NCBI GenBank assembly: GCA_035222895.1
Contig: JAVYIG010007238.1
Location: 1 to 64,000 of the forward strand
From: Strongylocentrotus droebachiensis
Lineage: Eukaryota > Echinodermata > Echinoidea > Camarodonta > Strongylocentrotidae
DNA: 64,000 nt
Direction of reading: 5' to 3'
Shown here: positions 20,950-31,860 of the stretch, one piece after another
Layout of the letters: every line of letters starts with the position of its first letter
How positions within the stretch are numbered: position 1 is the first letter of the stretch
Program-made: the position numbers and the translations under genes
The notes under the pieces: model-generated
What the model was told of the DNA's origin: nothing
Seen by the model: only the letters and a program-made list of their open reading frames with translations
Database searches by the model: none

Positions 20950-22850
20950 TTGATGGCCTGTCATAAGTGAGATTATTATGTGGAGCATTTTCGTCTTTTC
21001 TTTGAGACATAAACTGTGCGATTCGAAGATACCGTACATAATTTGTTACTTTGGCAAGAAGTTACTTTGGCAAGAAAGGTGGAATGATACCCAATCGGCA
21101 TTAAAAATCCTTCAGCCAAATGTTATCTCACAATATACTTGTAAATTGGGAAGAAAAACTGAAACTATTCTTAGGCGACTACGCCTGGGAGTGTCTGGAC
21201 TCAACCAAGACCTCCTACGTTTGGGCATCCACTCCACACCCTTACAAAAAAGTTGTATAGAATTCTATAGAACGCTTTATAGAGTTCTATAGAACTCTAT
21301 AGAACTCTATAACATTCCAGATTCTCTATAGAACTTTTAAGAATCCTCTATAGAAAGCGGTTTCCTCTATAGAATTCTATAGAATAAGTTTTCTATAGAT
21401 TTAAATTTCTATAGAAAAGTTAATTCTCTATAGAATTTTTAAGGTTGTCTATAGAAATCAGTTTCCTCTATAGAATTCTATAGAATAATTTTTCTATAGA
21501 TTTAAATTTCTATAGAAAAGTTAATTCTCTATAGAATATTTTAGGCTGTCTATAGAAATCAGTTTCCTCTATAGAATTCTACAGAATAAGTTTTCTATAG
21601 ATTGAAATTTCTATAGAAAAGTTAATTCTCTATAGAATTGTTAAGGTTGTCTATAGAAATGAGTTTCCTCTATAGAATTCTATAGAATAAGTTTTCTATA
21701 GATTTAAATTTCTATAGAAAATTTAATTCTCTATAGAATATTTTAGGCTGTCTATAGAAATCAGTTTTCTCTATAGAATTCTATAGAATAAGTTTCCTAT
21801 AGATCTAAATTTCTATAGAATTCTATAGAATTTTTTTTCTATATGAAGATATGTATCTCATGCATATTCATGATAATTTGCATGTTTTCACAGAAAATGT
21901 AATTATCATGATCTGTCAAGCAAATGTGACAATTAACATCAATTTTGTGATTTATATTTTCTTAGACAATTATTGACAAATATAATATATATGTACGATT
22001 TTTTTAAACATGTAACTTAAGACGTAAAATAGATATATTAATATATGTAATTTACTAACCAGTAAAAACGTGTATAATTTTGTATATGTATGTAAGATCT
22101 CCGCACTACTTAATTAACAATATATACTCAACTGTATTATGCTTCAAATGATCTTTGTGATGGAGCAATTGCAGAAGTCTATATAAATATGGTTTAGTCG
22201 GTGGCCAGATGTCATGCAATATTGATTATTGATTGCTGGTCGCTACTGAATAATAAACTGGTTTTCAACTGGTAAATAATGGTCTATAGAATTATTTACA
22301 AAAAAACTTCTATAGAATTCTATAAAAAAATATCTATAGAATTTCTATAGGCCATTCTATAGAATGTTTTATAGAGATTCTATAGATGTCCGTTATAGAT
22401 TTCTATAGAATTTGTATAGAAAAGTGGCCCACTTTTCTATAGAATCTCTATAAAACATTTCTATAGAATTGCTATAGAATAAAATGGTCTATAGAATTCT
22501 TTATAAAAAAATTCTATAGAATTCTATAAAACAAATTCTATAGAATTTCTAAAGGCCATTCTATAGAATGTTTTATAGAGATTCTATAGAGGTCCGTTAT
22601 AGATTTCTATAGAATTCTTATAGAAAAGTGGCCCACTTTTCTATAGAATTTCTATAAAACATTTCTATAGAATTGCGTATAGAAATTCTATAGAATTTTT
22701 TTTATAGAATTCTATAGGACTTTTTTGTAAGGGCAGGTTTCTGTGACAGCTGTCCAACATTAGAAACGGTCAGACATTTTCTGATAGAATGTCCAAAGTA
22801 TATAATAGAGAGGGCCATGTTATATGTCAGAAGTTAATATTTCCAAGGAA
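20950..22850 (+). pseudogene. Non-LTR retrotransposon C-terminal region, split by an insertion
   Basis: The left part (20978-21238) reads LLWQERWNDTQ, LGRKTETILRRLRLGVSGLN, then LLRLGIHST. The right part (22736-22830) reads GFCDSCPTLETVRHFLIECP then KY. Together these match the post-RT tail of non-LTR elements, where a leucine-rich stretch precedes a Cys/His cluster (CxxC...H...C). The frame on both sides is compatible once the insert 21239-22733 and one 2-bp duplicate are ignored. Stops appear soon after 22830. No RT core is present, so it is a dead fragment. Confidence 0.7.
21239..22733. mobile_element. 1495-bp inverted-repeat element composed of TATAGAATTC palindromic arrays
   Basis: Terminal inverted repeats CCCTTACAAAAAAGT (21239-21253) and ACTTTTTTGTAAGGG (22719-22733) are flanked by CA on both sides. 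The left internal block has five 101-bp tandem units (starting about 21361, 21462, 21563, 21664, 21765). The right block (22280-22700) has two units of about 205 bp containing AGAAAAGTGGCCCACTTTTCT. Nearly every unit is made of TTCTATAGAA-type palindromes. The centre, 21850-22270, is ordinary AT-rich DNA. No transposase is present. Confidence 0.85.
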
Positions 22851-23800
22851 GAGGACATTATGATATGTTTACGAGAAAGTGACTCTCGTGTACAAATGGC
22901 AATTGCTCGCTTCGTTTTTAGAACGAAGCGATTATGTAAAAAGTAAAATCAAAAAGAGATGAAAAACAGAAACCACAATCAATTTGAGCTGAATAGAAGA
23001 GAAAATAGGTATTTTGTGTATAACCTTATAGGCCCGGTATTAGTGTATTGATTATTTGAAGTTTTGATCGTATAGACCTATACCTTATTTAGGCATCTTT
23101 TAAAAAAATAAAAATAAAACAAACAAATAATTGAAACAATTTATCATTATTTATTTGACCAATCGGAAAACATATCTTAATACTACACACATCTTTAGGG
23201 AAGTGGAAAGGAGAGAGAGAGAGAAGGATACAATCTGCTGGCCAGGGTGACAAAAGAAAGCATGTCACCCCCCTTTGAATGATTATAGTAGTTAAAAGTC
23301 ATGCACTATATAAATAATCTCATGAACTAACTCATATAAACTAATAAAGCCCACAAGTGTTTTGCTTATGCAGTTGTTTTTCTCCTAATAAATAAATAAA
23401 CCCTCACATACAGGTACACGACGCCCCTTTGTCTATGCCAGAGTGACCTAGGTTGAGTTTATCAACCGAGAAGCGTACGGCGTAACGTAACTCGCTGGGC
23501 TGGTAAGAAGGCATCTAGAAAGGACAGGGCCAGCGTGAGTTGGAACCAAAGAGATTCGATCATACACAGTATGTCCTCCGTAGGTTGGAACTGTGTGCGG
23601 ATCGTGGTTTAATTTGAAATAATTTTTTTTTTTTAATTTTTTTTTTTTGTGGAATATGACTAATATTATATTAAAATGAGATTGGAAAAGGAAAGAAAAA
23701 ATAATAATTTTACCAAGACACTAAAAGAAAGAGATGCGATGAAATTGGCAACAATAGTCAATTTTGACTAATAGCCATTATAAAACCAAACGAACAACAA
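22850..23800. other. Intergenic, no gene seen
   Basis: Contains a (GA)n tract at 23213-23225, T-runs near 23620 and a GC-balanced stretch 23400-23590 that could be upstream regulatory DNA for the next gene; this is only inference. Confidence 0.4.
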
Positions 23801-23807
23801 CAACAAC

Positions 23808-23861
23808 ATGTTGTTTACATCTGCAAAACTATGTGTGATAAGTTCATTCAAAATTACGTAA
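23808..23861 (+). other. Possible upstream ORF before TMEM141
   Basis: An ATG at 23808 opens 17 codons (MLFTSAKLCVISSFKIT) ending in TAA at 23861, 37 bases ahead of the main ATG. It matters only if the transcript starts above 23808, which is not known. Confidence 0.3.
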
Positions 23862-23898
23862 TGTGAACAATTTAGCAGCCGGCTTCTGAGGTAAAATC

Positions 23899-26165
23899 AT
23901 GGTTTTGCAGAGTATCACAGACCTTGATGATGATGTTTATCCGGTGAGTAAAAGTCTTTGGAGTTCTTTGAAGCCTCACTACCAAATAATTCCGTTATCA
24001 ACTCATTAGCATTGACTCTCTTTGGCTTTGCTGGAGTGCTCTACTGCAGCTACATAGGTACGGTATGTGCATCCGACCAATGCCAATGGCAATCGTGGAA
24101 AGGGAAACTGGCGTTACGCAGACGGGGCAGTGTCGGCACAGTTTTGTGGGCGATTTCCGGCACTTGCCCTGAGCCTGAGTTTAGAATGTTGACATAATTC
24201 TCCCTTCTAAATACGTGTTAACATTTAACCTTCGGTGATTTTTCGTCCACTGTAAACAATAGGAATGTTGCTAGATTGCTGAAAATGAAATTCACCCAAG
24301 TTCTGAACAATGAAATAATATTGTCTAAGCTTTACTCTAGACCTAGATCTAGATTAGACAGAAATAACTGTCTGATATGGGTCATTTCTTTAATAAAACT
24401 GACATTTGTTGACATTCCCCTAGTGGAGCCAGACGTAGTCTCAGTGGAACAACCAACGATTAGAGAGACTGAAGCTTTTGGTCTGGACCTAGACCTAGAT
24501 CTATTCTAGTTTTGTGAGCAGAGCTGAGATATATTTTCATAAAGCAATTTTTTTTTGTTCACAAATTTACAGGGTGTTCAAGAGTATGCCCGATGTCAAT
24601 CAAAGGCATTTTTGAAAGGCTTTATTGGCTTTGTAGCAGGTGAGTAAATACATTCAAAGCTCAAAAATCTTAATGTCTAATGATAATTCAACTGTTTAGT
24701 AAGTTCCATGATTCAACTGTGGTCAATGCTTTATTACTTTTACTCAGATAATGAAGATGGTTATCTGGAATCATTATTAAATTGTGTAAAGTCTCTTCTT
24801 TTATGTAGATTAGCTATTAAACTAGATATCAGAAACCGTGTTATTGAAATCAGTTTTAATCTCAAGACCAATTTTAAGTCTTAATGGCTTGGGGTCTTGA
24901 TGTTAAAAAATAAATGATAAAGTATTTCATTGTGGATGCTGTCTCCAAACATTCATTTCTGTTCAACTCCAGAACTACAGTTGAATGCATTTAGGGTCAA
25001 GCTATAAAACAATTTTATATGAGACGTAAAAAACTAAAATGGCGATATATCAAGACGTGTAATGTCATGTTTGTGACTAATAATATGATCTGAAAATGGT
25101 TTTGAATTATTTATTGCATATTTTCTTTTGGGGGGAATTCTTTTTAGGTGGAGCTGCAGGGTTAACGGCAAGTATCTATGCTCGACAAAGATATGCTGCT
25201 AGGTTCACTCCATCCCACACAGTTTCAGCAATAGCAGGTAAAAAAAAAAAGTCTAAAACATTTGTAAGTCCTCTAGATCTATGGGATATGCATCAAAAAG
25301 TTGTTGAATATATTTTAAACAAAATCTATTCTAAAAAATCTCTACTTTGTATAAAGTTGATCCTCAATATTCTTAATAGATATATATCACAGGACTATAA
25401 TCATTGATAATATCATGCAAATAATAAAAGGTTATCATAATGTGTATGGAAAATGTCAATGACACCAATTGATAATTTGATTAATTTCCTTTCATATAGT
25501 CTGAATTGTCTGAACATGAATATTACAATTTTCAATCTGTTCATCTTTATTTAAATTTCCATGGCAATCCTGGCTAAACGTTAAAACGTCAAGCATGAGT
25601 GATGAATGAAAGTGGTTTTGATCAGTAATAACTTGCTGGTTATAACATTCACTGAAAACACATGTTCTAATGATCAGGATGACTTGCAAGATTAAAACAT
25701 TACTGGGATATTATAATTTGTGTAGTATCTTTTGGCAAATATATATATGTAGTATTGAACATTTATGTAAGTTTGGTTTAAATGATTGAAATTTATTTTT
25801 TCCTCATTACCAAAACTCATTTTTGTTGTACATTGTATTATGCTAATTCCAGTATCATCCTTGTATAATATTGTACAAATGTCATTGTAATTTTTTTTTA
25901 AATTAATCTTTAAGGTGGAGCTATTGTCTTTGGCTACCTGGCAGCATCTATCGCATCCAGAGACTGCCAGAAGAACTGGGTTAGAATGGCTCAAGCAGCG
26001 GGCTACAACGATGATGTCGTTATACCACACAGAACAGTCACAGAGCGACCCAGTACGCCACCAGCTCAGGGCGATACCTCAAGTGCAATAGCAAGTCGTG
26101 GAGGTCAAGATGAGTTTGATGGTTCTGTTTCTCAGCAAACCAAATATGGAGATACAATGGACTAG
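23899..26165 (+). CDS. TMEM141: TMEM141 homologue, complete, four exons, 150 residues
   Basis: Exons 23899-23943, 24573-24639, 25148-25237 and 25915-26165; all junctions are GT/AG and the frame closes at TAG 26163-26165. The protein starts MVLQSITDLDDDVYP. Exon 2 encodes GVQEYARCQSKAFLKGFIGF, the most conserved segment of TMEM141 (EYA-CQS-AF-KG). A first membrane helix covers roughly residues 27-49 and a second covers about 63-85 (AIAGGAIVFGYLAASIAS). The tail after about residue 90 is polar, Ser/Thr/Gln-rich and longer than in vertebrates. TMEM141 is a small two-helix membrane protein without a settled biochemical role. Introns hold a 70-bp repeat (24418-24486) but no other gene. The nearby ATG context and good splice sites support this start. 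Confidence 0.88.
24418..24486 (+). repeat. Second copy of the short dispersed repeat at 1605
   Basis: Near-identical over about 65 bp to 1605-1675 in reverse, within TMEM141 intron 1. The surrounding text AGACCTAGATCTAGAT is a simple repeat. Confidence 0.6.
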
Positions 26166-26394
26166 ATGTTGGATAGTTGGAGGACTGGTGTGTAGCCAAG
26201 AACTTGTCTGGCCGGCAACTTCAACACAGGATGTTGATGGACATATCTTAGGAATCAAATTCCTTGAGATGTATCAAGTGATGTCAGAGACATTAGAAGA
26301 TATCAAAAGGAAAAATAGACAATATGACAGAAATCATGAGTGGTAAAAAGAGGGGTAGAAAGGAGGAGGGGAGGGTGTCGAAAAAGAGAGGAGT

Positions 26395-26470
26395 GAGAGA
26401 GAGAGGGGGGGGGGGGGGGGGGGAGAGAGAAAAAAGAGAAAGAGAGAGGGAGAGAAAGATGGAAAAGGTG
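26395..26470 (+). repeat. GA-rich / poly-G low-complexity tract
   Basis: Runs of GA and a 20-base G-run in the TMEM141 3' UTR. Confidence 0.8.
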
Positions 26471-26745
26471 AGAGAGGGAGAATATCAAATATCTGGTAGA
26501 TGAGTCTGTAAGCTATATATGGGAATCCCCCCCCCCTATTTTACCCCAGTATTAATCTACTTTGCTCCACTTCTGCAAAAGAAACTGCCACCTACAAACA
26601 TGAACTATGCACTGAAAACTGGGCAGAGAAACCTCATACAGAAGTGGATCATGAGAAAATTCACAATTTAATGTTTGGAGTTTATAGCTATAATTAAAAA
26701 GTTGTGAAGACTGTTTGGAGATATAACTTGTAGAGAATCATGTTT

Positions 26746-26751
26746 AATAAA
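26746..26751 (+). terminator. Poly(A) signal AATAAA for TMEM141
   Basis: An AATAAA about 580 bases past the stop, followed by a T/G-rich stretch (TTTGTGTGCTGTTGTATG) near 26778. This is the best placed signal downstream of the gene. Confidence 0.5.
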
Positions 26752-26831
26752 TTATATGATTTTATCTGAAAAAAACTTTGTGTGCTGTTGTATGTTATAG
26801 TAGTCTAGTGTAGAAAAACATCACTACTGAT

Positions 26832-27024
26832 TTAAAGCTTATCTGCACTAGTTTGGCCAGGAGGGATTAGACCTCCCTTCGTGGTCACTGGTAGGTGGTT
26901 ATCTCATCAAATTAGCTCTCAATTAATATAAGAAAAAGGGGACCATGGGGGATGAATGTGTACCGCTTAGGCATTGTTGGCTATATGAGGCGCAAGTAGC
27001 TACAAGTAGTGAAGTCCCCTTTAA
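26832..27024 (+). mobile_element. Small TTAA MITE, about 190 bp (family C)
   Basis: Starts TTAAAGCTTATCTGCACTAG and ends GTCCCCTTTAA. Internal text GTTTGGCCAGGAGGG and AAGTAGCTACAAGTAGTG is shared with copies at 29461 and 60903 and a fragment at 41698. Confidence 0.75.
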
Positions 27025-27277
27025 GATGATACTAGTGTTCATGAAAGTTAAATAAAAATTTGTGTGAATTTAATTTTTAACATAGAGACCCACTTGGTAG
27101 GGATATTAAATCTAGAGTTACAAGAGGCGGGGTGCTATGTACCAGAAAATAATCCTAATTGTAGATTAATTAAGTCAAACTTGCTAAAGACAGGGAACAA
27201 ACATAAAAATCATCATTTGAAGTACTAAAAATGAAATTTGTATATAGATAACTGCTTTTTTCCCCATGTGTTCTTTG

Positions 27278-27786
27278 TTAAAGGTAATACAAAGTTTTGG
27301 GAAATTTGAAAATTGGGTGGATAGTGAATCTTTACAATTTTGATATCTTTGGATGCCCCTGTGGATGCATTATAAGCACTAAAAATATTAGCCCCTAAAA
27401 CACTTCTGTTTTCGAGAAAAATTGAATATAAAAATTTACCTGTGCTCCCGGTAAATTTTGATAAATTTCAAATAGCACCTATGGCCGTACAATGGTAGCT
27501 GCGACCATGAAAATCTCAGAATATGTAGTTGTGATGTATAATTTCCAAACGGGAATAGGTAATCGGTCGAATTTAGTCAATAAACATTGTTTCATAGCTA
27601 AATTAATATCTTGACCTTGAGAGGGAGCTATACAACATAAAGAGTTTATTATTTATAATTTCATAACTTTAGACTCGATTTCAACCGCGACAACGACCAA
27701 TGAATATTGTAGGAACGCATATGCTTCCAATATGTTAATTTAAACCAAATTCATGACCCCATACCAAAACTTTGTAATACCTTTAA
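27278..27786 (+). mobile_element. 509-bp TTAA MITE (family B)
   Basis: The ends are TTAAAGGTAATACAAAGT and ACTTTGTAATACCTTTAA, perfect inverted repeats including TTAA. Two other full copies (52584-53093, 55309-55820) have the same length within 3 bp. Confidence 0.85.
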
Positions 27787-27789
27787 TGC

Positions 27790-28760
27790 ACTCTGTAGCT
27801 CTAAAAGGCAATTAATTAATTAATTAATAAAATGTATAATTACTATTATTCAAAATGCATGAACAAAAATAGGAAAATGAAAAGTATAGTCCCTCAATGT
27901 TTTTAAAACATGTGAGACCTGTTCAAAATCATCATTATATAAACGATAAACCTTTCACTCAAGATTGATAGATCATGACCGGATATATATCTTTTCATAA
28001 ACAAAAACAACAGATTAAAACAAAATTGTTTTATTGTGCTTTTTTTATTTGTGGTACAGAACTTTTTATAACATTTACATTTGTTTATGGTTGAAACATT
28101 TTGAAATAGTAAACAATGTAAAACACATGATTTAATCTTGTATATAAACACAGTGGCATACTTGTCGAAGTACTTGGAGCTCAGGCTAGAAATAATAATA
28201 AAAACATGAATCTTCTAACGCATTCAACGGCAGTGCCAAGGAAGGAAAGGGTTACTGTAAGAGAAAAAAATTGAAAATCGTTCCACCTTTCAACTCAATT
28301 TTAGGTGATCTTTTCAATCAAACAAGCCGCATGATTGTTCATTGAATCAAAATACAATATAAGAACGAGTACAAAAACAAGGACAACATGATGTACGGTA
28401 ATAAATGAACTTGATAAAAAAAAAATTGAACATGTACTGGGAAAGTCCAAGCTATTTTGTCCGACTTGTTACTGACCACATCCAAAAGCTTAGACACGAG
28501 GTTCATGCTATGAAGTGAAATGACACATTTGATATCAATTAATTAGCATAATTAACCAATACCTGGTAACATAAAAAGAACAGTCATGGTCAATTTAATT
28601 TACGAGATCATTCATGCAATGTTAATGTTATATGTCAATACAATATAAGATGTATCATGTATCTATGCAGCACTAATAATTAATCCTGTTTTGCAAAGTC
28701 GCTGAGATAAGCACTTATGGGGAAAAGTGCTTGAGAGTTTATGCGTATTAGAGTTGTTTG
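27790..28760. other. Intergenic AT-rich, no gene seen
   Basis: Several AATAAA-like strings on both strands, but no exon or repeat boundary. Confidence 0.4.
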
Positions 28761-28763
28761 GAC

Positions 28764-29155
28764 TTAAAGATAAACTTGGGTTCTGGTAAAAAAAGAAAAT
28801 GAATTCTCACAGAATATAACAAAACTTACACTGAATGTTCAAGATTACAAATATATGTCATGTGCCAAACAATTTTGAAAGAAAAAGTATACTGGCTGAG
28901 TAATGAGCATAGAAAGATAAGGAAATCAAGGTAGTACTAGCCCGGACAGCATTTGTGTTGTCCCATATACATCTTTCTGTGTACAGTGATTGTTACTTTA
29001 CCAAGACTGGGCCAAATTTATGATGATTTTGATGACTCCAGAACCTTGCAGTGCACCCCAATACTTACATGCTTTATGATCAACTTTTTCTGATCCATTC
29101 CGCACCTTTTCTTTCACAATGCAATCGCATTACCAGAACTCACCTTTATCTTTAA
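28764..29155 (-). mobile_element. Full-length family A MITE, 392 bp
   Basis: The ends are TTAAAGATAAAC and CTTTATCTTTAA. Internal text is the reverse complement of the copies at 1 and 53933. Confidence 0.85.
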
Positions 29156-29460
29156 CAATAACATCAAAAACATTTACCCTAAGAGACCAACGATTATAAC
29201 TGATTGCTGTAAGTTTGAAGATTTCAAGATTCATTTACATCAATTTTCCACAAGTAATACTGCAGGGATTCAATAATTGAAACAAATTGCCATTCAATTT
29301 TTAAATTAAAAAAATCAGATTCTGCGACAAGACAATCTTTAAAACAATCCTACTTTAATACTGTAGCTTGGAATATTTAAATTCAATATTAGTTTTGGGA
29401 TTCATCAATTTGAATACATGAGAACACTTTTCTATTGAAACTTCACTTGAAAGTTTCCTT

Positions 29461-29655
29461 ATTAGCCCCACTACACTAGTTTGGCCAGGAGGGCTTAGAC
29501 CTCCCTGCATGGTCACTGGCAGGTGGTAATCTCCTCAAATAAGCTCTCAATTAACATAAGAAAAAGGGGATCATGGGGGACCAATGCTAACTGATTAGGC
29601 ATCGTTTGCTATATAGAGGGCGCAAGTAGCTACAAGTAGTGCAGTGGAGCTTTAA
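29461..29655 (+). mobile_element. Family C MITE copy, about 195 bp
   Basis: Shares AGTTTGGCCAGGAGGG and GCAAGTAGCTACAAGTAGTG with 26832-27024 and ends TTTAA; the left end is slightly degraded. Confidence 0.7.
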
Positions 29656-29835
29656 TATGCATCCCTGTTCAAGTCTCTTTTCACTCCTGCTTCTTGTAAA
29701 AACAGACGAAAATTGTTCATAGTTGTTTCCTTTGCACAGAGAAAAGAAATATGTTGAGCTCCCTTCCATATAATCACAATACAATTTACAACGGCATGGC
29801 TGGAACAATGATTCAATGGCCCAACACTACCACCT

Positions 29836-29984
29836 GGGCCCTGTCTCATAGAACTTGTTATCTATAACAAATGCTTAATTTCAATGACAAATTCGCTCTC
29901 AGCCAATCAAATGCCATGATTTCAGTAGCTTATAACAGTTATTGGAACTTGTTATTGATAACAAGTCTTATGAAACAGGACCCT
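29836..29984. mobile_element. Small inverted-repeat MITE (CCCTGTCTCATAGAACTTGT type)
   Basis: The left text CCTGTCTCATAGAACTTGTT and right text AACAAGTCTTATGAAACAGG are imperfect reverse complements; total about 150 bp. Confidence 0.65.
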
Positions 29985-29999
29985 ATCGCTAAACCTCAC

Positions 30000-31200
30000 A
30001 TAAAACCCTATTGCAGCCCAAGCCCCAATGCTCTATCTCTGACAAATTTAGGTTTGAAGCAAATGTAAATGAAAAAAAAAAAAATATGATCAAGAACAAG
30101 TCAAAGGAAACTGTAAATACAAGATACAGAGGCCATCACTTAAAAAAAAAAAATGAAATTAACAAAGGTGTGATTTACTTGCATATCACAATTGACAATA
30201 ACATGTAAAGTTGTAAACATAATCACACCACTTTTTTCAGAAAAGCCTGGTAGGAGTGGAATTGATATAAATGTATTTTCCTTAACTTTATGATTGTATT
30301 GTTATTTTGGCCCTCAGAGAAAGAGTTGCATTATGAAATATCACAGGAAAACCTAATTCTGCCAACTTAAAAACAATTTATAAAGTAAAAAAGCAATTAC
30401 CATATGATTTTAGACAGTAAACTACCTCGACCTTTAACCTAATGACCCTGAAATCTAGTTTTATTACCATTTCATGTGGATACATCATGTTACAAATATG
30501 AACAAAAAGAAATGGATTAAGCATGTAATGTAATAATGGTATCCAAAAATATACACAAATATAGAAAATGCTGTCATGACCCATGACCTATGACCTGCTT
30601 CTAATTGTTCCACTCTTCTATAACAAATCATGGTAAAATATTTATTAAAAAAAACTTAAAACAGTTTAGGGTACAGAGATGTTTCTTCAGAGATATTTTG
30701 GCACATTCATGGATGGATGACAACCCTACAAGAGTCTGGAAATGTCATGAGTGGTTTTAAAAGGTCGGAAAACAGAAAAGCCAACATGCAACGGGTTACA
30801 GACAATACATCAACGTTTAAGATGGATATATACTTTTGAAAGGGTATGTTTTTTTAGTCCATGTGGTAATATAAGCCTGCCGTTAGGTATACAACAAAAA
30901 TATCAGCTTGGTTGGATATTCATACACACATTTTCATCAGCTTAGTAGTAAAGCACTCTGGTCTTATGTAGCAGTTGAATTGATATCTTTTCAAAATTGC
31001 ATAACCATCGACTACTGGACAATGTAAATTCCAAAGGCTTGATATATGGATCATCGGGTTCAAGTAGACTACCGTATGGGTTAAAGTTGGTGACCACGGA
31101 GATCATCTAGGTCATTAAAAGTACAGAATACAGATTATCACACAAGGACACTGTATCTTATGTACTGCAATATGGGAACTGACTCAAAGCGGCCAACAAT
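30000..31200. other. Intergenic or 3' UTR sequence, no coding feature
   Basis: Nothing recognised. The part nearest 31860 may be 3' UTR of the Polycomb-like gene. Confidence 0.4.
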
Positions 31201-31523
31201 TTGTTGAAATAATCTTTTGATTGTCCTTAGCCACAATCGCTACATCTAACTCCCAACACCATCCTTTTATCAGCATTGCAATATCAAGCAGCTAGTGAAA
31301 AATGCAACATCAGCAGATGCTCTTGGAATTCCTCTATCCTCGATCCCTTACAGCACTGTCTTGCAGATCTTTTATACAACTTACATGGAAGCCCTGTGTA
31401 CCCATTCATAGCCCATTCAGCAACCACCTGCATTTTATTTAGAACGATGCGTTCTCGTTCTTTGATGCCTAATAGTAAGACCATTTTCAAAAGTTGACAC
31501 AAACTACCATCACAGGGACCTGG

Positions 31524-31670
31524 GACTCGTTTCACAAAGTATTTTTTCAATGACAAATGACAAAAATCAGTGACAAATCTACTGATAACCAATCAGAAGC
31601 AAGGATTTCAGTAGCTTATAACAAAAACTGTCTGTTGTCACTGATGACAAGTTTTGTGAAACACCCCCCT
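31524..31670. mobile_element. GTTTCACAAAG-type MITE
   Basis: The ends TCGTTTCACAAAGT and TTTTGTGAAACACCCCC are inverted. The same internal text (TGTCACTGA, CAATCAGAAGCAAGGATTTC) occurs in reverse at 43139-43291. Confidence 0.7.
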
Positions 31671-31860
31671 GCTCTTCTCTCAACTGCTGCATTTCCACAG
31701 ACAATACAATAATGTTATTGTTGTACGAAAAGATGTGAGACAGATAATCAGATATATGCCTCAACTTGTTGCAGTTCTCCCTTTCGTCATCGGCGGAATC
31801 GAAGAGCAGATTTCTTCAAGATGCAGCCCTCTATCTTTTTGATGGGAGTAGGTCCATAGT

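Noticed and set aside
21250-22710. CRISPR-like array in the TATAGAATTC repeats
   Set aside because: Units are palindromic and contiguous without unique spacers, in a eukaryotic context.
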